A stretch of DNA of 45,295 bases, from contig UQDV01000018.1 in the NCBI GenBank assembly GCA_900539945.1, forward strand, positions 1-45,295. The letters run 5' to 3'. The notes under the pieces were generated by a model, which saw only the letters and a program-made list of their open reading frames with translations, did not search any database and was not told the DNA's origin. Both the position numbers and the translations under genes were made by a program. This document shows positions 25,161-32,616 of this stretch, one piece after another; positions within the stretch are counted from its first letter, which is position 1; every line of letters starts with the position of its first letter. Source of the stretch: an uncultured Faecalibacterium sp. (GTDB lineage: Bacteria > Bacillota > Clostridia > Oscillospirales > Ruminococcaceae).

Positions 25161-25532
25161 GTTCAAATTGCTGGCAGCGGAGCTTTTTTGGCTGTTTTGC
25201 GTCCTTTGCCCACAAATTTGCGGGCAAAACTGTACGGCTGGGCTGAGCAGTGCGTTCGTTCGACAGGGCATGACCGTCCGGGTGTGATATGCTGTCCGGT
25301 GCACAGCGGCCGCGCTGCGGCAGAAGTATGACGGATGCCTGCAAACAATCTGTAAAAAAATTATAAAAACTCCCTCCGGATGCTTTATCCCTCTATGAAA
25401 AAGTGCTAAAATGAAAGCAGAGAGAGGGGATGCGCACCGGGCGGTGTGTGTCCCCTGTAAAACGAGCAGACCCAAAATCATCCATCCGGCCGCACACGCC
25501 GTGCATAAAATACCGATTTAGGAGTTGTTGGC
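25161..25532. other. Divergent intergenic region with a 24-bp palindrome
   Basis: This stretch has no convincing gene. It holds the near-perfect palindrome at 25205-25228 (11 of 12 pairs match), upstream of the asp23 promoter. A possible extended -10 for the CBS gene (TGC-TAAAAT, 25404-25412) lies further right, with only a weak -35. The remainder shows nothing I can interpret. Confidence 0.6.
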
Positions 25533-25988
25533 ATGAACATTCTGTTTTTCCTCTCCCCCAAGCAGGATCTGATGTACGTTTACGACGATTTTACCCTCCG
25601 GCAGACGCTGGAAAAATGGGAGAACAACCGCTACGCCTCCATCCCGGTGCTCAACCGCCGGGGCGAGTATGTGGGCACCCTGACCGAGGGGGACATCCTC
25701 TGGGGGCTGAAAAAATACCACGGGCTGGATCTGGAAGCCGCAGAGGACGTGCCCATCTCGGCCTTTCCCCACAAGCGGGATTACAAGGCGGTGACCGTGA
25801 CCACCAGCATGGACCAGCTGATCGAAGCCGCCATGAACCAGAACTTTGTGCCCGTGGTGGATGACCGGGGCATCTTCATTGGCATCGTGCGCCGGCAGGC
25901 CATCATCCGCTACTGCTACGAAAAGTCCCGCGCGGAGGAAGCGCCGCAGCCCGGCCGTGTGGTGCCGGAATACGCCGCCGCCCACTGA
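25533..25988 (+). CDS. CBS-pair domain protein (CbpB-like)
   Basis: The 151-residue protein is almost entirely two CBS repeats. The first runs over about residues 5-60 (PKQDLMYVYDDFTLRQTLE, then YASIPVLN and TEGDILWGL). The second lies at about 85-135 (VTVTTSMDQLIEAAM, then FVPVVDDRGIFIGIVRRQ). CBS pairs bind adenine nucleotides; single CBS-pair proteins of this type in Firmicutes include the c-di-AMP receptor CbpB. I infer that similarity from architecture only. The ATG follows TAGGAG. The gene stands alone and is followed by a terminator. Confidence 0.85.
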   Translation: MNILFFLSPKQDLMYVYDDFTLRQTLEKWENNRYASIPVLNRRGEYVGTLTEGDILWGLKKYHGLDLEAAEDVPISAFPHKRDYKAVTVTTSMDQLIEAAMNQNFVPVVDDRGIFIGIVRRQAIIRYCYEKSRAEEAPQPGRVVPEYAAAH

Positions 25989-26014
25989 GCACCGGAAAAC
26001 AACCGGACCTGCCA

Positions 26015-26054
26015 TGCTCCACCTTCCCATTTTTGGGAGGGTGGAGCATTTTTT
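26015..26054 (+). terminator. Rho-independent terminator after the CBS gene
   Basis: TGCTCCACC (26015-26023) pairs with GGTGGAGCA (26040-26048), with an inner TCCC/GGGA pairing, followed by a run of T. Confidence 0.88.
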
Positions 26055-26107
26055 GTGCAAAAATCCCCGGAAAAGCCTTGAAAGTCCGATTTATGGGATG
26101 CCGCATG

Positions 26108-26116
26108 TGCGATAAT
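26108..26116 (+). promoter_or_regulatory. Possible extended -10 promoter of the 38-residue ORF
   Basis: TGC-GATAAT forms an extended -10 element about 80 bp before the small ORF. The only good -35-like box (TTGAAA, 26078-26083) is too far away, so the promoter would rely on the TGn extension. Confidence 0.35.
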
Positions 26117-26196
26117 ACAGCCACAGGGAGCCGCCGGCAGCGGGAACCGCCCGGTGCAGGCAGGCTCCCGACAGAACAAAACAGGAGGGGAACACG

Positions 26197-26313
26197 ATGA
26201 AGGATTTTGAGATGCGTTATGTGGGCAGCCATGTGGAGGTGTACACCGGCAGCGGGGTGTTCCTCTTTTCGGCCGATACCGTGCGTGAGGCGATGGAGGA
26301 GCTGGCCGAGTGA
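26197..26313 (+). CDS. Small protein of 38 residues, unknown function
   Basis: An ATG follows the strong ribosome-binding site AGGAGGGG by six bases and opens a 38-codon frame ending at TGA 26311-26313. The product begins MKDFEMRYVGSHVEVYTG and ends SADTVREAMEELAE, with a beta-hairpin-like front and a short amphipathic helix behind. It has no membrane segment or cysteine. It lies between a terminator and the cotransporter gene's promoter, so it would be a single-gene unit. I do not recognise a family. The strong site and coding-like composition support it. Confidence 0.6.
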   Translation: MKDFEMRYVGSHVEVYTGSGVFLFSADTVREAMEELAE

Positions 26314-26628
26314 CATGGTTTGAAACAACTAATGTAAAATCTGCGTAAAATGTTTGAAAAGGAACCGTGACGAAACGATTGAAAACCAGCAAAATGTGTG
26401 GAAAAAGTGATTTTCTTGTAAAATAAACCTTGTTGTGGCAGGGGGATTGATGGTATAATAAGCATAGTGTGAGCGCTGAAACGGAGCCGTGCGCGTGGAC
26501 GCATGGGGCGCTGCATGACAAAGGAAAAACGGCTGCCGGGGTACGGGTCCCGCCAAAGGCGGGGCAGGGCCCGGCGGCTGTGTGCTGTTATTGGAAGAAA
26601 CAGGAAGATCGTATTTAGGAGTATCGCT
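26314..26628. other. AT-rich upstream region of the phosphate cotransporter gene
   Basis: No gene is visible. The region contains paired TGTAAA/CGTAAA repeats 11 bp apart (26333-26349), which read on the minus strand as TTTACG-5-TTTACA, similar to a PhoP-type tandem site. The promoter lies at 26430-26459. About 170 bp of leader follow, with no hairpin I can name. Confidence 0.5.
26430..26459 (+). promoter_or_regulatory. Promoter of the Na/phosphate cotransporter gene
   Basis: A perfect TATAAT (26454-26459) has an extended TGG in front of it. TTGTTG (26430-26435) serves as a plausible -35 with an 18-bp spacer. Confidence 0.6.
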
Positions 26629-28407
26629 ATGGATATCACACACATTACCTCTCTGCTGGGCGGCATTGCGTTGTTTTTGTATGGCATGTCGATCATGGGC
26701 GCGGGCCTGGAAAAGCTGGCCGGCGGCAAAATGCAGGGGGTGCTGCAAAAACTGACCTCCTCCACCATCAAAGGTGTCATTTTTGGCACCCTGATCACGG
26801 GCGTGATCCAGTCGTCGGCTGGCACGGTAGTGATTTGTGTGGGCCTGGTCAACTCCGGTATCATGACGCTGACGCAGTCGGTGGGCGTGATCATGGGTGC
26901 AAACATTGGTACGACCGTGACCGGTCAGCTGATCCGCATGGCGGATATCTCAGGCGACAGCCTGTGGCTGACCCTCATGCAGCCCAAGACGTTTGCGCCC
27001 GTGGTGGCGTTTATCGGCTGCATTTTTTATGTGTTCCTGCGCAACGCCAAAAAGAAGAACATCGGCCAGATCATGCTGGGCTTCGGCATCCTGTTCACCG
27101 GCATGAGCCTGATGGACACCGGCGTGTCCCCCCTGCGGGAAAGCGCCGCGTTCCAGAACCTGTTCGTCACCATGACCAACCCCATCCTGGGCGTGCTGGT
27201 GGGCCTGGTGGTCACGGTGCTCATCCAGTCCTCTTCGGCATCGGTGGGCATCCTGCAGGCACTGTCCAGTACAGGCCTGGTCACCTTCAGTTCGGCCATC
27301 CCCATCATTCTGGGTGCCCACATCGGCACGGCCTTCACCCCGCTGCTCACCATCGGCGGTTCCTCCAAGGACGGCAAGCGCGCCGCCCTCATCCACCTGT
27401 ACTTCAACGTGATCGGCAGCATCGTACTGCTGGCCCTGATCTATGCGGTGCAGTTCACCTTCGGCATCCCCATGTGGCATGACGTGATGAACAAGAGCTC
27501 CATCGCAAACATCCACACCCTGTCCAGTGTGTGTGCCATGCTGCTGTTCCTGCCGTGCAGCGGGGTGCTGTCCAAGCTGGCCATGCTCACGGTGCCGGAC
27601 AATGCTGAGGAAGCGCAGGAACTGAGCATGCCGGTGCTGGACGAGCGTCTGTTCAAGAGCCCGGCCGTGGCCCTGCAGCAAGCCAAGAACGCGGTGGTCA
27701 AAATGTCCCGCCGTGCCGCCCGCAACGTCAATCTGGCTGCGCCGCTGCTGCTGAAGATGGACGAGGACACCGTGAGCGCCATCAAGGTGCGGGAGAACCT
27801 CATCGACCGCATGGAGGTGGCCATCTCCAATTACCTTATTAAGATGACCGATCAGGAGCTGGGCGATGACGAGAGCCATGCCGTGACCGAGTTGCTGAAC
27901 TTTGTCACCGAGTTCGAGCGCATCGGCGACTATGCCGTGAACATCATGGAAAAGGCCGAGGAGCTGAACGAGAAGGAGGCCTCCTTCTCCGAGAGCGCCC
28001 AGAAGGAACTCATCTTGCTGGAAAAGGCCGTGGAGCGCATCCTGACCGTGACCGGCGAGGCCTTTGAGGGCGACGACACCCAGAAGGCCATGCAGGTGGA
28101 GCCGCTGGAAGAGGTGATCGACGTGATGGTGGAGCGCCTGCGCGACCAGCACATCCGCCGCCTGAAGGACGGCGTGTGCTCCATCGACACCGGCGTGGTG
28201 TTCCTGGACGTGCTGAACAACGTGGAGCGCATCTCCGACCACTGCTCCAATGTGGCCGTGCGTATGATCGGCATGGAGGGCGGCGAGGATTACGACTCCC
28301 ACACCCTCAAGAGCATCATGCACCACAACCCCACCAAGGACTACATGCTGGAGTACGAGCAGTGCCGCAAGGAGTACCTTGTGCCGCTGGAGCAGATGGA
28401 AGCCTGA
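26629..28407 (+). CDS. Na+/phosphate cotransporter (NptA/PNaS family) with PhoU-like domain
   Basis: This membrane carrier of the PNaS family moves phosphate with sodium. The 592-residue protein has two inverted membrane repeats. Each carries the QSS signature: VIQSSAGTVVI near residue 61 and LIQSSSASVGI near 200. The last 200 or so residues are soluble, helical and PhoU-like, with the ERIGDYAVNI and ERISDHCSNVA motifs, which probably regulate transport. The ATG at 26629 follows TAGGAG and begins the first membrane segment; the longer frame from 26503 adds a basic stretch of unlikely sequence. A strong terminator follows. Confidence 0.92.
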   Translation: MDITHITSLLGGIALFLYGMSIMGAGLEKLAGGKMQGVLQKLTSSTIKGVIFGTLITGVIQSSAGTVVICVGLVNSGIMTLTQSVGVIMGANIGTTVTGQLIRMADISGDSLWLTLMQPKTFAPVVAFIGCIFYVFLRNAKKKNIGQIMLGFGILFTGMSLMDTGVSPLRESAAFQNLFVTMTNPILGVLVGLVVTVLIQSSSASVGILQALSSTGLVTFSSAIPIILGAHIGTAFTPLLTIGGSSKDGKRAALIHLYFNVIGSIVLLALIYAVQFTFGIPMWHDVMNKSSIANIHTLSSVCAMLLFLPCSGVLSKLAMLTVPDNAEEAQELSMPVLDERLFKSPAVALQQAKNAVVKMSRRAARNVNLAAPLLLKMDEDTVSAIKVRENLIDRMEVAISNYLIKMTDQELGDDESHAVTELLNFVTEFERIGDYAVNIMEKAEELNEKEASFSESAQKELILLEKAVERILTVTGEAFEGDDTQKAMQVEPLEEVIDVMVERLRDQHIRRLKDGVCSIDTGVVFLDVLNNVERISDHCSNVAVRMIGMEGGEDYDSHTLKSIMHHNPTKDYMLEYEQCRKEYLVPLEQMEA

Positions 28408-28420
28408 CCCCCAAAAAAAC

Positions 28421-28455
28421 AACAGCCCCGGACCATTCGGTCCGGGGCTGTTTTG
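28421..28455 (+). terminator. Strong terminator after the cotransporter gene
   Basis: A perfect 14-bp GC-rich stem (28421-28434 with 28439-28452) closes on ATTC and is followed by TT. A-rich sequence on the left allows function for the converging minus-strand gene too. Confidence 0.9.
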
Positions 28456-28486
28456 CGCAGATGGATGCCGGAAATGAGGTGCGGGC

Positions 28487-28648
28487 TCAGTGCGGCACGG
28501 CTACCCACTTGTGCGGACCATGCCAGCCCTTGCCGTCCTCCGGTGCCTTGAGGCAGACGCCGGGGTTGGGCGGGCCGGAGCGCAGGCTCTTGTTCTGCTG
28601 ATTGCCGCAGAACTTGCACTTGTAGCGGATGCTGACCGGTTCAGACAT
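28487..28648 (-). CDS. Small CxxC-containing protein of 53 residues
   Basis: The ATG at 28648 (minus) follows GGAAGGAG, and the frame ends at TGA 28487-28489. The 53-residue product has CKFC at residues 11-14, one further cysteine at 32 and a Trp/His-rich end (KGWHGPHKWV). This could hold a metal, but a full four-ligand zinc ribbon would need a histidine to help. A perfect-consensus promoter lies 60 bp upstream, so it should be well expressed. I recognise no family. The converging cotransporter gene ends just downstream. Confidence 0.75.
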   Translation of the reverse strand: MSEPVSIRYKCKFCGNQQNKSLRSGPPNPGVCLKAPEDGKGWHGPHKWVAVPH

Positions 28649-28707
28649 TTGGATGCACTCCTTCCCTCCGGAAGCCCGGAACTAAGAATCTTTGCTTTGA
28701 TACTCTG

Positions 28708-28736
28708 ATTATATAATTCTAATGCATCAATGTCAA
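28708..28736 (-). promoter_or_regulatory. Perfect sigma-A promoter of the 53-residue protein gene
   Basis: On the minus strand, TTGACA (28731-28736) and TATAAT (28708-28713) are separated by exactly 17 bp in an AT-rich segment. Only the small gene at 28487-28648 lies downstream. Confidence 0.85.
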
Positions 28737-28762
28737 TAAAAATTGGAAGAAACTGAGAAAAA

Positions 28763-29134
28763 TCACCCGCCCAGGTCCTCCAGCAGGGCCTGCAGCTCCG
28801 GCAGGCTGTGCACCCGGATGCCGCGCCGGATGCGCAGCACGTCGTTTTCGGGCAGAAGGTTCACATAGATGCCGGTGAGCTGCTGCAGGGCACCGGGGGT
28901 GCCGTCGGCATTGCAGGCATACACGGCCACCCGGCCGCCGGTGTCGCACAGGTAGTAGCCCGCCGCCGTGGGAGCTGCCGCCTGCACGAGGGAACTGACG
29001 CTGCCGGAAATGGGCGGAGTTTCGTCCGCCGGGGCCTCCGGCAGGGGGAGGCGGGGCAGCGCCATCCAGAACAGACTGAACGCGATGGTGAACACACAGA
29101 GCCCGTAGAACAGGCACAGACCGAATTTGCGCAT
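28763..29134 (-). CDS. BofC C-terminal-like membrane-anchored protein
   Basis: The 123-residue protein starts with a hydrophobic helix (about residues 5-27), probably a signal anchor, and then has a Pro-rich linker. The last 60 residues (YYLCDTGGRVAVY..., GIYVNLLPENDVLRIRRGI, HSLPELQALLEDL) match the pattern of the BofC C-terminal domain seen in clostridial proteins. In Bacillus, BofC acts in a forespore checkpoint, but the isolated domain is found more widely, so a sporulation role is not implied. The start follows GAAAGGGG. No clear promoter was seen. Confidence 0.65.
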   Translation of the reverse strand: MRKFGLCLFYGLCVFTIAFSLFWMALPRLPLPEAPADETPPISGSVSSLVQAAAPTAAGYYLCDTGGRVAVYACNADGTPGALQQLTGIYVNLLPENDVLRIRRGIRVHSLPELQALLEDLGG

Positions 29135-29292
29135 GGGCAGGGAACACCCCTTTCGTGGTTTTACCGGAAGTATGGCCCGGAAGTGCGCCGGAAAATCATT
29201 TTTTGCGGTGGAATGCTGTACTTTGCCGGGCCGGATGTGGTATACTGACCATGATTGAATGGGACACCGGCCCCGCGGCAGAAGATTGGTCC

Positions 29293-29321
29293 TTGCCCGC
29301 GTCCGGCCGGCGTGCTATAAT
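29293..29321 (+). promoter_or_regulatory. Promoter of the class A PBP gene
   Basis: TTGCCC (29293-29298) and a perfect TATAAT (29316-29321) lie 17 bp apart. The predicted start near 29328 puts the genuine start codon downstream of it. Confidence 0.7.
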
Positions 29322-29433
29322 ATGGTATCGTATGCTGGGTGACCAGCGGTTTTTTAAAATGAAGATCACAGCGCCGCGTGCGCTGCAGTTTACCAGTATG
29401 GGTCAGGAGGCGATCCCTATCTCCAGCAATGAG

Positions 29434-31965
29434 ATGAGAAAGATCCACCGGGGCGGCGAAGGCAGTTCTTCGCAGTCTGCGGCGGGACGTAAGGTAAATG
29501 TGAGCCAGAGCCGCCGGGAGCAGCCGGTCAGGGAACCCGGGAAGCCCGGAAAGGCTCCGAAGGAACCGAAGGAAAAGGCAAAGCACCCGATCCTGCGGTT
29601 CATCGGCCGCACCATTGCCACTCTGCTGTGCCTGGGCATCATGGCCGGCAGCCTGCTGGCCGTGGGCATGGTGTTCTATGTGGTGCAGGCCACGGCCAAC
29701 GACGGCGACCTGCTGGACCTGGACAACATCCAGCTGAGCCAGTCCAGCGTGGTCATGGCCAACGATCCGGACACCGGTGCACAGGTGGAGTATGCCACCC
29801 TGCGCTCCTCCAACAGCCACCGCGTGTGGGCCGACCTGGAGCAGATCCCCACCAACCTGCAGTATGCATTCATCTGCACCGAGGACAAGGATTTCTACAA
29901 CGAGCCGGGCGTCAACTTCAAACGCACCATTGGTGCCATGGTCAATGAGTATCTGCTGCCCATCTACAGCTCCAAGCAGGGTGCTTCCACGCTGGAGCAG
30001 CAGCTCATCAAGAACCTGACCGATGACAACAGCGCCAGCGGCATCGAGGGCGCTCTGCGTAAGCTGCGTGAGATCTACCGTGCGCTCTGCCTGAGCCGCA
30101 GTTACTCCAAGGAGACCATCCTGGAGGCGTACCTGAATACCATCAGCTTCACCGGCACCATCCAGGGCGTTCAGACGGCGGCCAACGAGTACTTCAACAA
30201 GGACGTCAGCGAGCTGACCCTGTGGGAGTGTGCCACCATCGCTTCCATCACCAAGAACCCCACCAACTACAACCCCTACACCAACCCTGAGAACCTGATC
30301 AACCGCCGAAACTTCATCATGTACAACATGTGGCAGCAGGGGGTCATCAGCGAGGAGGACTACCGCAACGCCGCCGCCCAGCCCCTGACGCTGGCGGAGG
30401 ACGACAGCGTCAAGAAGAACACCTCCGTGACCTCCTACTTCACCGATGCATTGTTCCAGGAAGTGGTGGAGGACATCATGGCCAAGGAGGGCATCTCGGA
30501 GGCGGACGCCCAGAAGATGCTGTACACCGGCGGCTTTACCATCGAGGCCACCGTGAACACCAAGCTGCAGTCCCAGATGGAAAACCTGATGCTGAACACC
30601 AACGACGCCTACTTCCCGGCCGGCTGGCATGAGGAAGAGGTGACCTCCATTTCGGACGACGATGTGCAGGTGATGAACGAGGACGGCACCCCCAAGACCC
30701 GCGTTGCCGAGGACGGCACCGTGTATTATTACCGCAACGTGCGCACCCAGGCGGCCATGGTCACGCTGGACTACGACGGCAACGTGCTGGCCATCGTGGG
30801 CGGTCTGGGCGAAAAGACCAAGAGCCTCTCGCTGAACCGCGCCTACAGCGTGGAGCGGCAGACCGGCTCCACCATCAAGCCCATCGGCGCCTATGCACTG
30901 GGCGTGGAGTACGGGCTGGTGAACTGGTCCACCATGCTCAACAATTCGCCCCTGTACCAGAAGCAGGACATGGTCATCCGGGATGAGGACTACTGCCGCA
31001 AGAACGGCCTGATGGGCCTTTCCGACAAGCAGCTCCGTGCCTACCCCAACGCCTGGCGCAGCTGGCCCCGCAACTACGGCGGCAACTACGGCGACAACAG
31101 CGATGTGCCGCTGTGGAACGGCCTGGCCCGCTCCCTGAACACCATTGCGGTGCGTGTGGGCGACCTTGTGGGCGCAAGCAACATCTTCAACTTCCTGTAC
31201 AACACCCTGCAGCTGACCACGCTGGACCCCACCAATGACGTGGGTCTGGCCCAGATGGTCATGGGCAGCCAGACCAAGGGCGTGACCCCCATGGCACTGG
31301 CGGCGGCCTTCCAGATCTTCTACGACGGTGAGTATACCACCCCGCACCTGTACACCCGTGTGCTGGACCGGGACGGCAACATCTACCTGGAAAACAACGC
31401 CACCAGCTATCAGGCCCTGACCAGCGACACTGCGTATGTCATGAACCGCCTGCTGAAGAACGTGCTGTACTCCAGCGTGGGCACCGCCAGCGGCCGCTAC
31501 CCCAACTCCAACGGCATGGAAGCCTTTGGCAAGACCGGTACGGCCAGCGACGAAAAGGATCTGTGGTTCGTGGGCGGCACCCCCTACTACGTCACGGCCG
31601 TGTGGTGGGGCTACGATGCGCCCTATGACATGACCAAGACCCTGACCAAGAAGCAGGCCAAGACCAGCACCTGTGTCATGGCCTGGAAGGCTCTGATGGA
31701 GCAGGCTCAGGCAGACCTGCCGTACAAGTCCTTCCCGGCCTCGTCCGGGGTGGTGGAGCGCCGCTACTGCACCCAGAGCGGCCTGCTGGCCGGCAGCTCC
31801 TGCCCCAGCACGGCAGTGGGCTACTACCGTGCCGACGACCTGCCCGACACCTGCACCTACTCGCACGGTGCCTCCACGCAGGCAGCGGATCCGGCGGCCC
31901 CGGCAGAGGAAGCTCCCCCGCAGACTGTCATCCCCACAGATACAAGCAACCTCGATACCGACTGA
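29434..31965 (+). CDS. Class A penicillin-binding protein (PBP1a type)
   Basis: This bifunctional enzyme polymerises lipid II and cross-links peptidoglycan. A basic cytoplasmic tail and one membrane helix (about residues 55-75) come first. The GT51 glycosyltransferase follows (EDKDFYNEPGVNF, GASTLEQQLIKNL, KETILEAYLNTI). The transpeptidase has the active-site STIK (in RQTGSTIKPIGAY), the SLN motif and FGKTGTAS. The start is uncertain: in-frame ATGs at 29332, 29359, 29398 and 29434 all lack a well-placed ribosome-binding site. I choose 29434 (843 residues), which gives a typical basic tail. The last 40 residues are Pro/Ala/Glu-rich. Confidence 0.9.
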   Translation: MRKIHRGGEGSSSQSAAGRKVNVSQSRREQPVREPGKPGKAPKEPKEKAKHPILRFIGRTIATLLCLGIMAGSLLAVGMVFYVVQATANDGDLLDLDNIQLSQSSVVMANDPDTGAQVEYATLRSSNSHRVWADLEQIPTNLQYAFICTEDKDFYNEPGVNFKRTIGAMVNEYLLPIYSSKQGASTLEQQLIKNLTDDNSASGIEGALRKLREIYRALCLSRSYSKETILEAYLNTISFTGTIQGVQTAANEYFNKDVSELTLWECATIASITKNPTNYNPYTNPENLINRRNFIMYNMWQQGVISEEDYRNAAAQPLTLAEDDSVKKNTSVTSYFTDALFQEVVEDIMAKEGISEADAQKMLYTGGFTIEATVNTKLQSQMENLMLNTNDAYFPAGWHEEEVTSISDDDVQVMNEDGTPKTRVAEDGTVYYYRNVRTQAAMVTLDYDGNVLAIVGGLGEKTKSLSLNRAYSVERQTGSTIKPIGAYALGVEYGLVNWSTMLNNSPLYQKQDMVIRDEDYCRKNGLMGLSDKQLRAYPNAWRSWPRNYGGNYGDNSDVPLWNGLARSLNTIAVRVGDLVGASNIFNFLYNTLQLTTLDPTNDVGLAQMVMGSQTKGVTPMALAAAFQIFYDGEYTTPHLYTRVLDRDGNIYLENNATSYQALTSDTAYVMNRLLKNVLYSSVGTASGRYPNSNGMEAFGKTGTASDEKDLWFVGGTPYYVTAVWWGYDAPYDMTKTLTKKQAKTSTCVMAWKALMEQAQADLPYKSFPASSGVVERRYCTQSGLLAGSSCPSTAVGYYRADDLPDTCTYSHGASTQAADPAAPAEEAPPQTVIPTDTSNLDTD

Positions 31966-32096
31966 TCTGTGCGCCGAGCGTGGACGAAGAACAACAAAAG
32001 TCGCACTATTGCGCCCCCGGAGCCGCAATACCGGCAAGGAAAAACGGTACTTCACGAGTCAAAACTGGATAATCTGCCAAAATCACATCCGGCCTC

Positions 32097-32125
32097 TTGC
32101 ATTGCAGGGGGTCGGATGTTATTAT
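32097..32125 (+). promoter_or_regulatory. Promoter of the ACT-hom-thrB-lysC operon
   Basis: TTGCAT (32097-32102) and TATTAT (32120-32125) lie 17 bp apart. The spacer carries one arm of an inverted repeat (ACATCCG 32085-32091 with CGGATGT 32113-32119), which could be an operator. Confidence 0.55.
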
Positions 32126-32164
32126 ATTCTCTGCAAGAACACTTGTGTTTGTGAGGTGAACAAG

Positions 32165-32596
32165 TTGGAACGCCGCTTTTATCTGGTGGACGCACAGGTC
32201 CTGCCGGAGGTATTTCTCAAGGTGGTCCGCGCCAAGGAGCTTCTGGCCAGCGGGGAAGCGCGCAGCATTTCGGCTGCGACCCGCGCCGTGGACCTGTCGC
32301 GCAGCGCTTTTTATAAGTATAAAGATTGCATCTTTGATTCCGAGAACGACCGCGAGGTGGTCACCGTGATGGCCACCCTGCGGGACGAGACCGGTGCACT
32401 GCAGAGCCTGCTGGCCGGCATCAGTGCCGCCGGGGCCAGCATCGTGACCATCAACCAGTCCACGCCGGAAAACGGGGCTGCCCTTGTGGCGGTGACCATC
32501 CGCACCGATACCATGCAGATGACCCCGGAGGAGCTGACTGAAAAGCTCTCCCGCCAGCGCATGGTGGTGGGCGTGCACTGCGGGTACAATCTGTAA
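32165..32596 (+). CDS. UPF0735 ACT-domain protein (PheB-like)
   Basis: The 143-residue protein has an N-terminal helical, helix-turn-helix-like segment (ISAATRAVDLSRSAFYKYKD, about 40-59) followed by an ACT domain (VVTVMATLRDETGALQSLLAGI, then ASIVTINQS). ACT domains bind amino acids. Homologues near hom and thrB are thought to be regulatory; the family was once named PheB. The start is TTG at 32165 behind GTGAGGTGA and gives the expected N-terminus. It precedes hom by 20 bp, suggesting control of, or response to, threonine-branch amino acids. Confidence 0.9.
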   Translation: MERRFYLVDAQVLPEVFLKVVRAKELLASGEARSISAATRAVDLSRSAFYKYKDCIFDSENDREVVTVMATLRDETGALQSLLAGISAAGASIVTINQSTPENGAALVAVTIRTDTMQMTPEELTEKLSRQRMVVGVHCGYNL

Positions 32597-32616
32597 CAGA
32601 GGGAGAGGGAACGCAA

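Noticed and set aside
29230..29246. TATACT as a second plus-strand promoter before the PBP gene
   Set aside because: No -35 box lies at an acceptable distance.
32010..32040. Hairpin TATTGCG/CGCAATA after the PBP gene as a terminator
   Set aside because: The stem is only 7 bp and no T tract follows.
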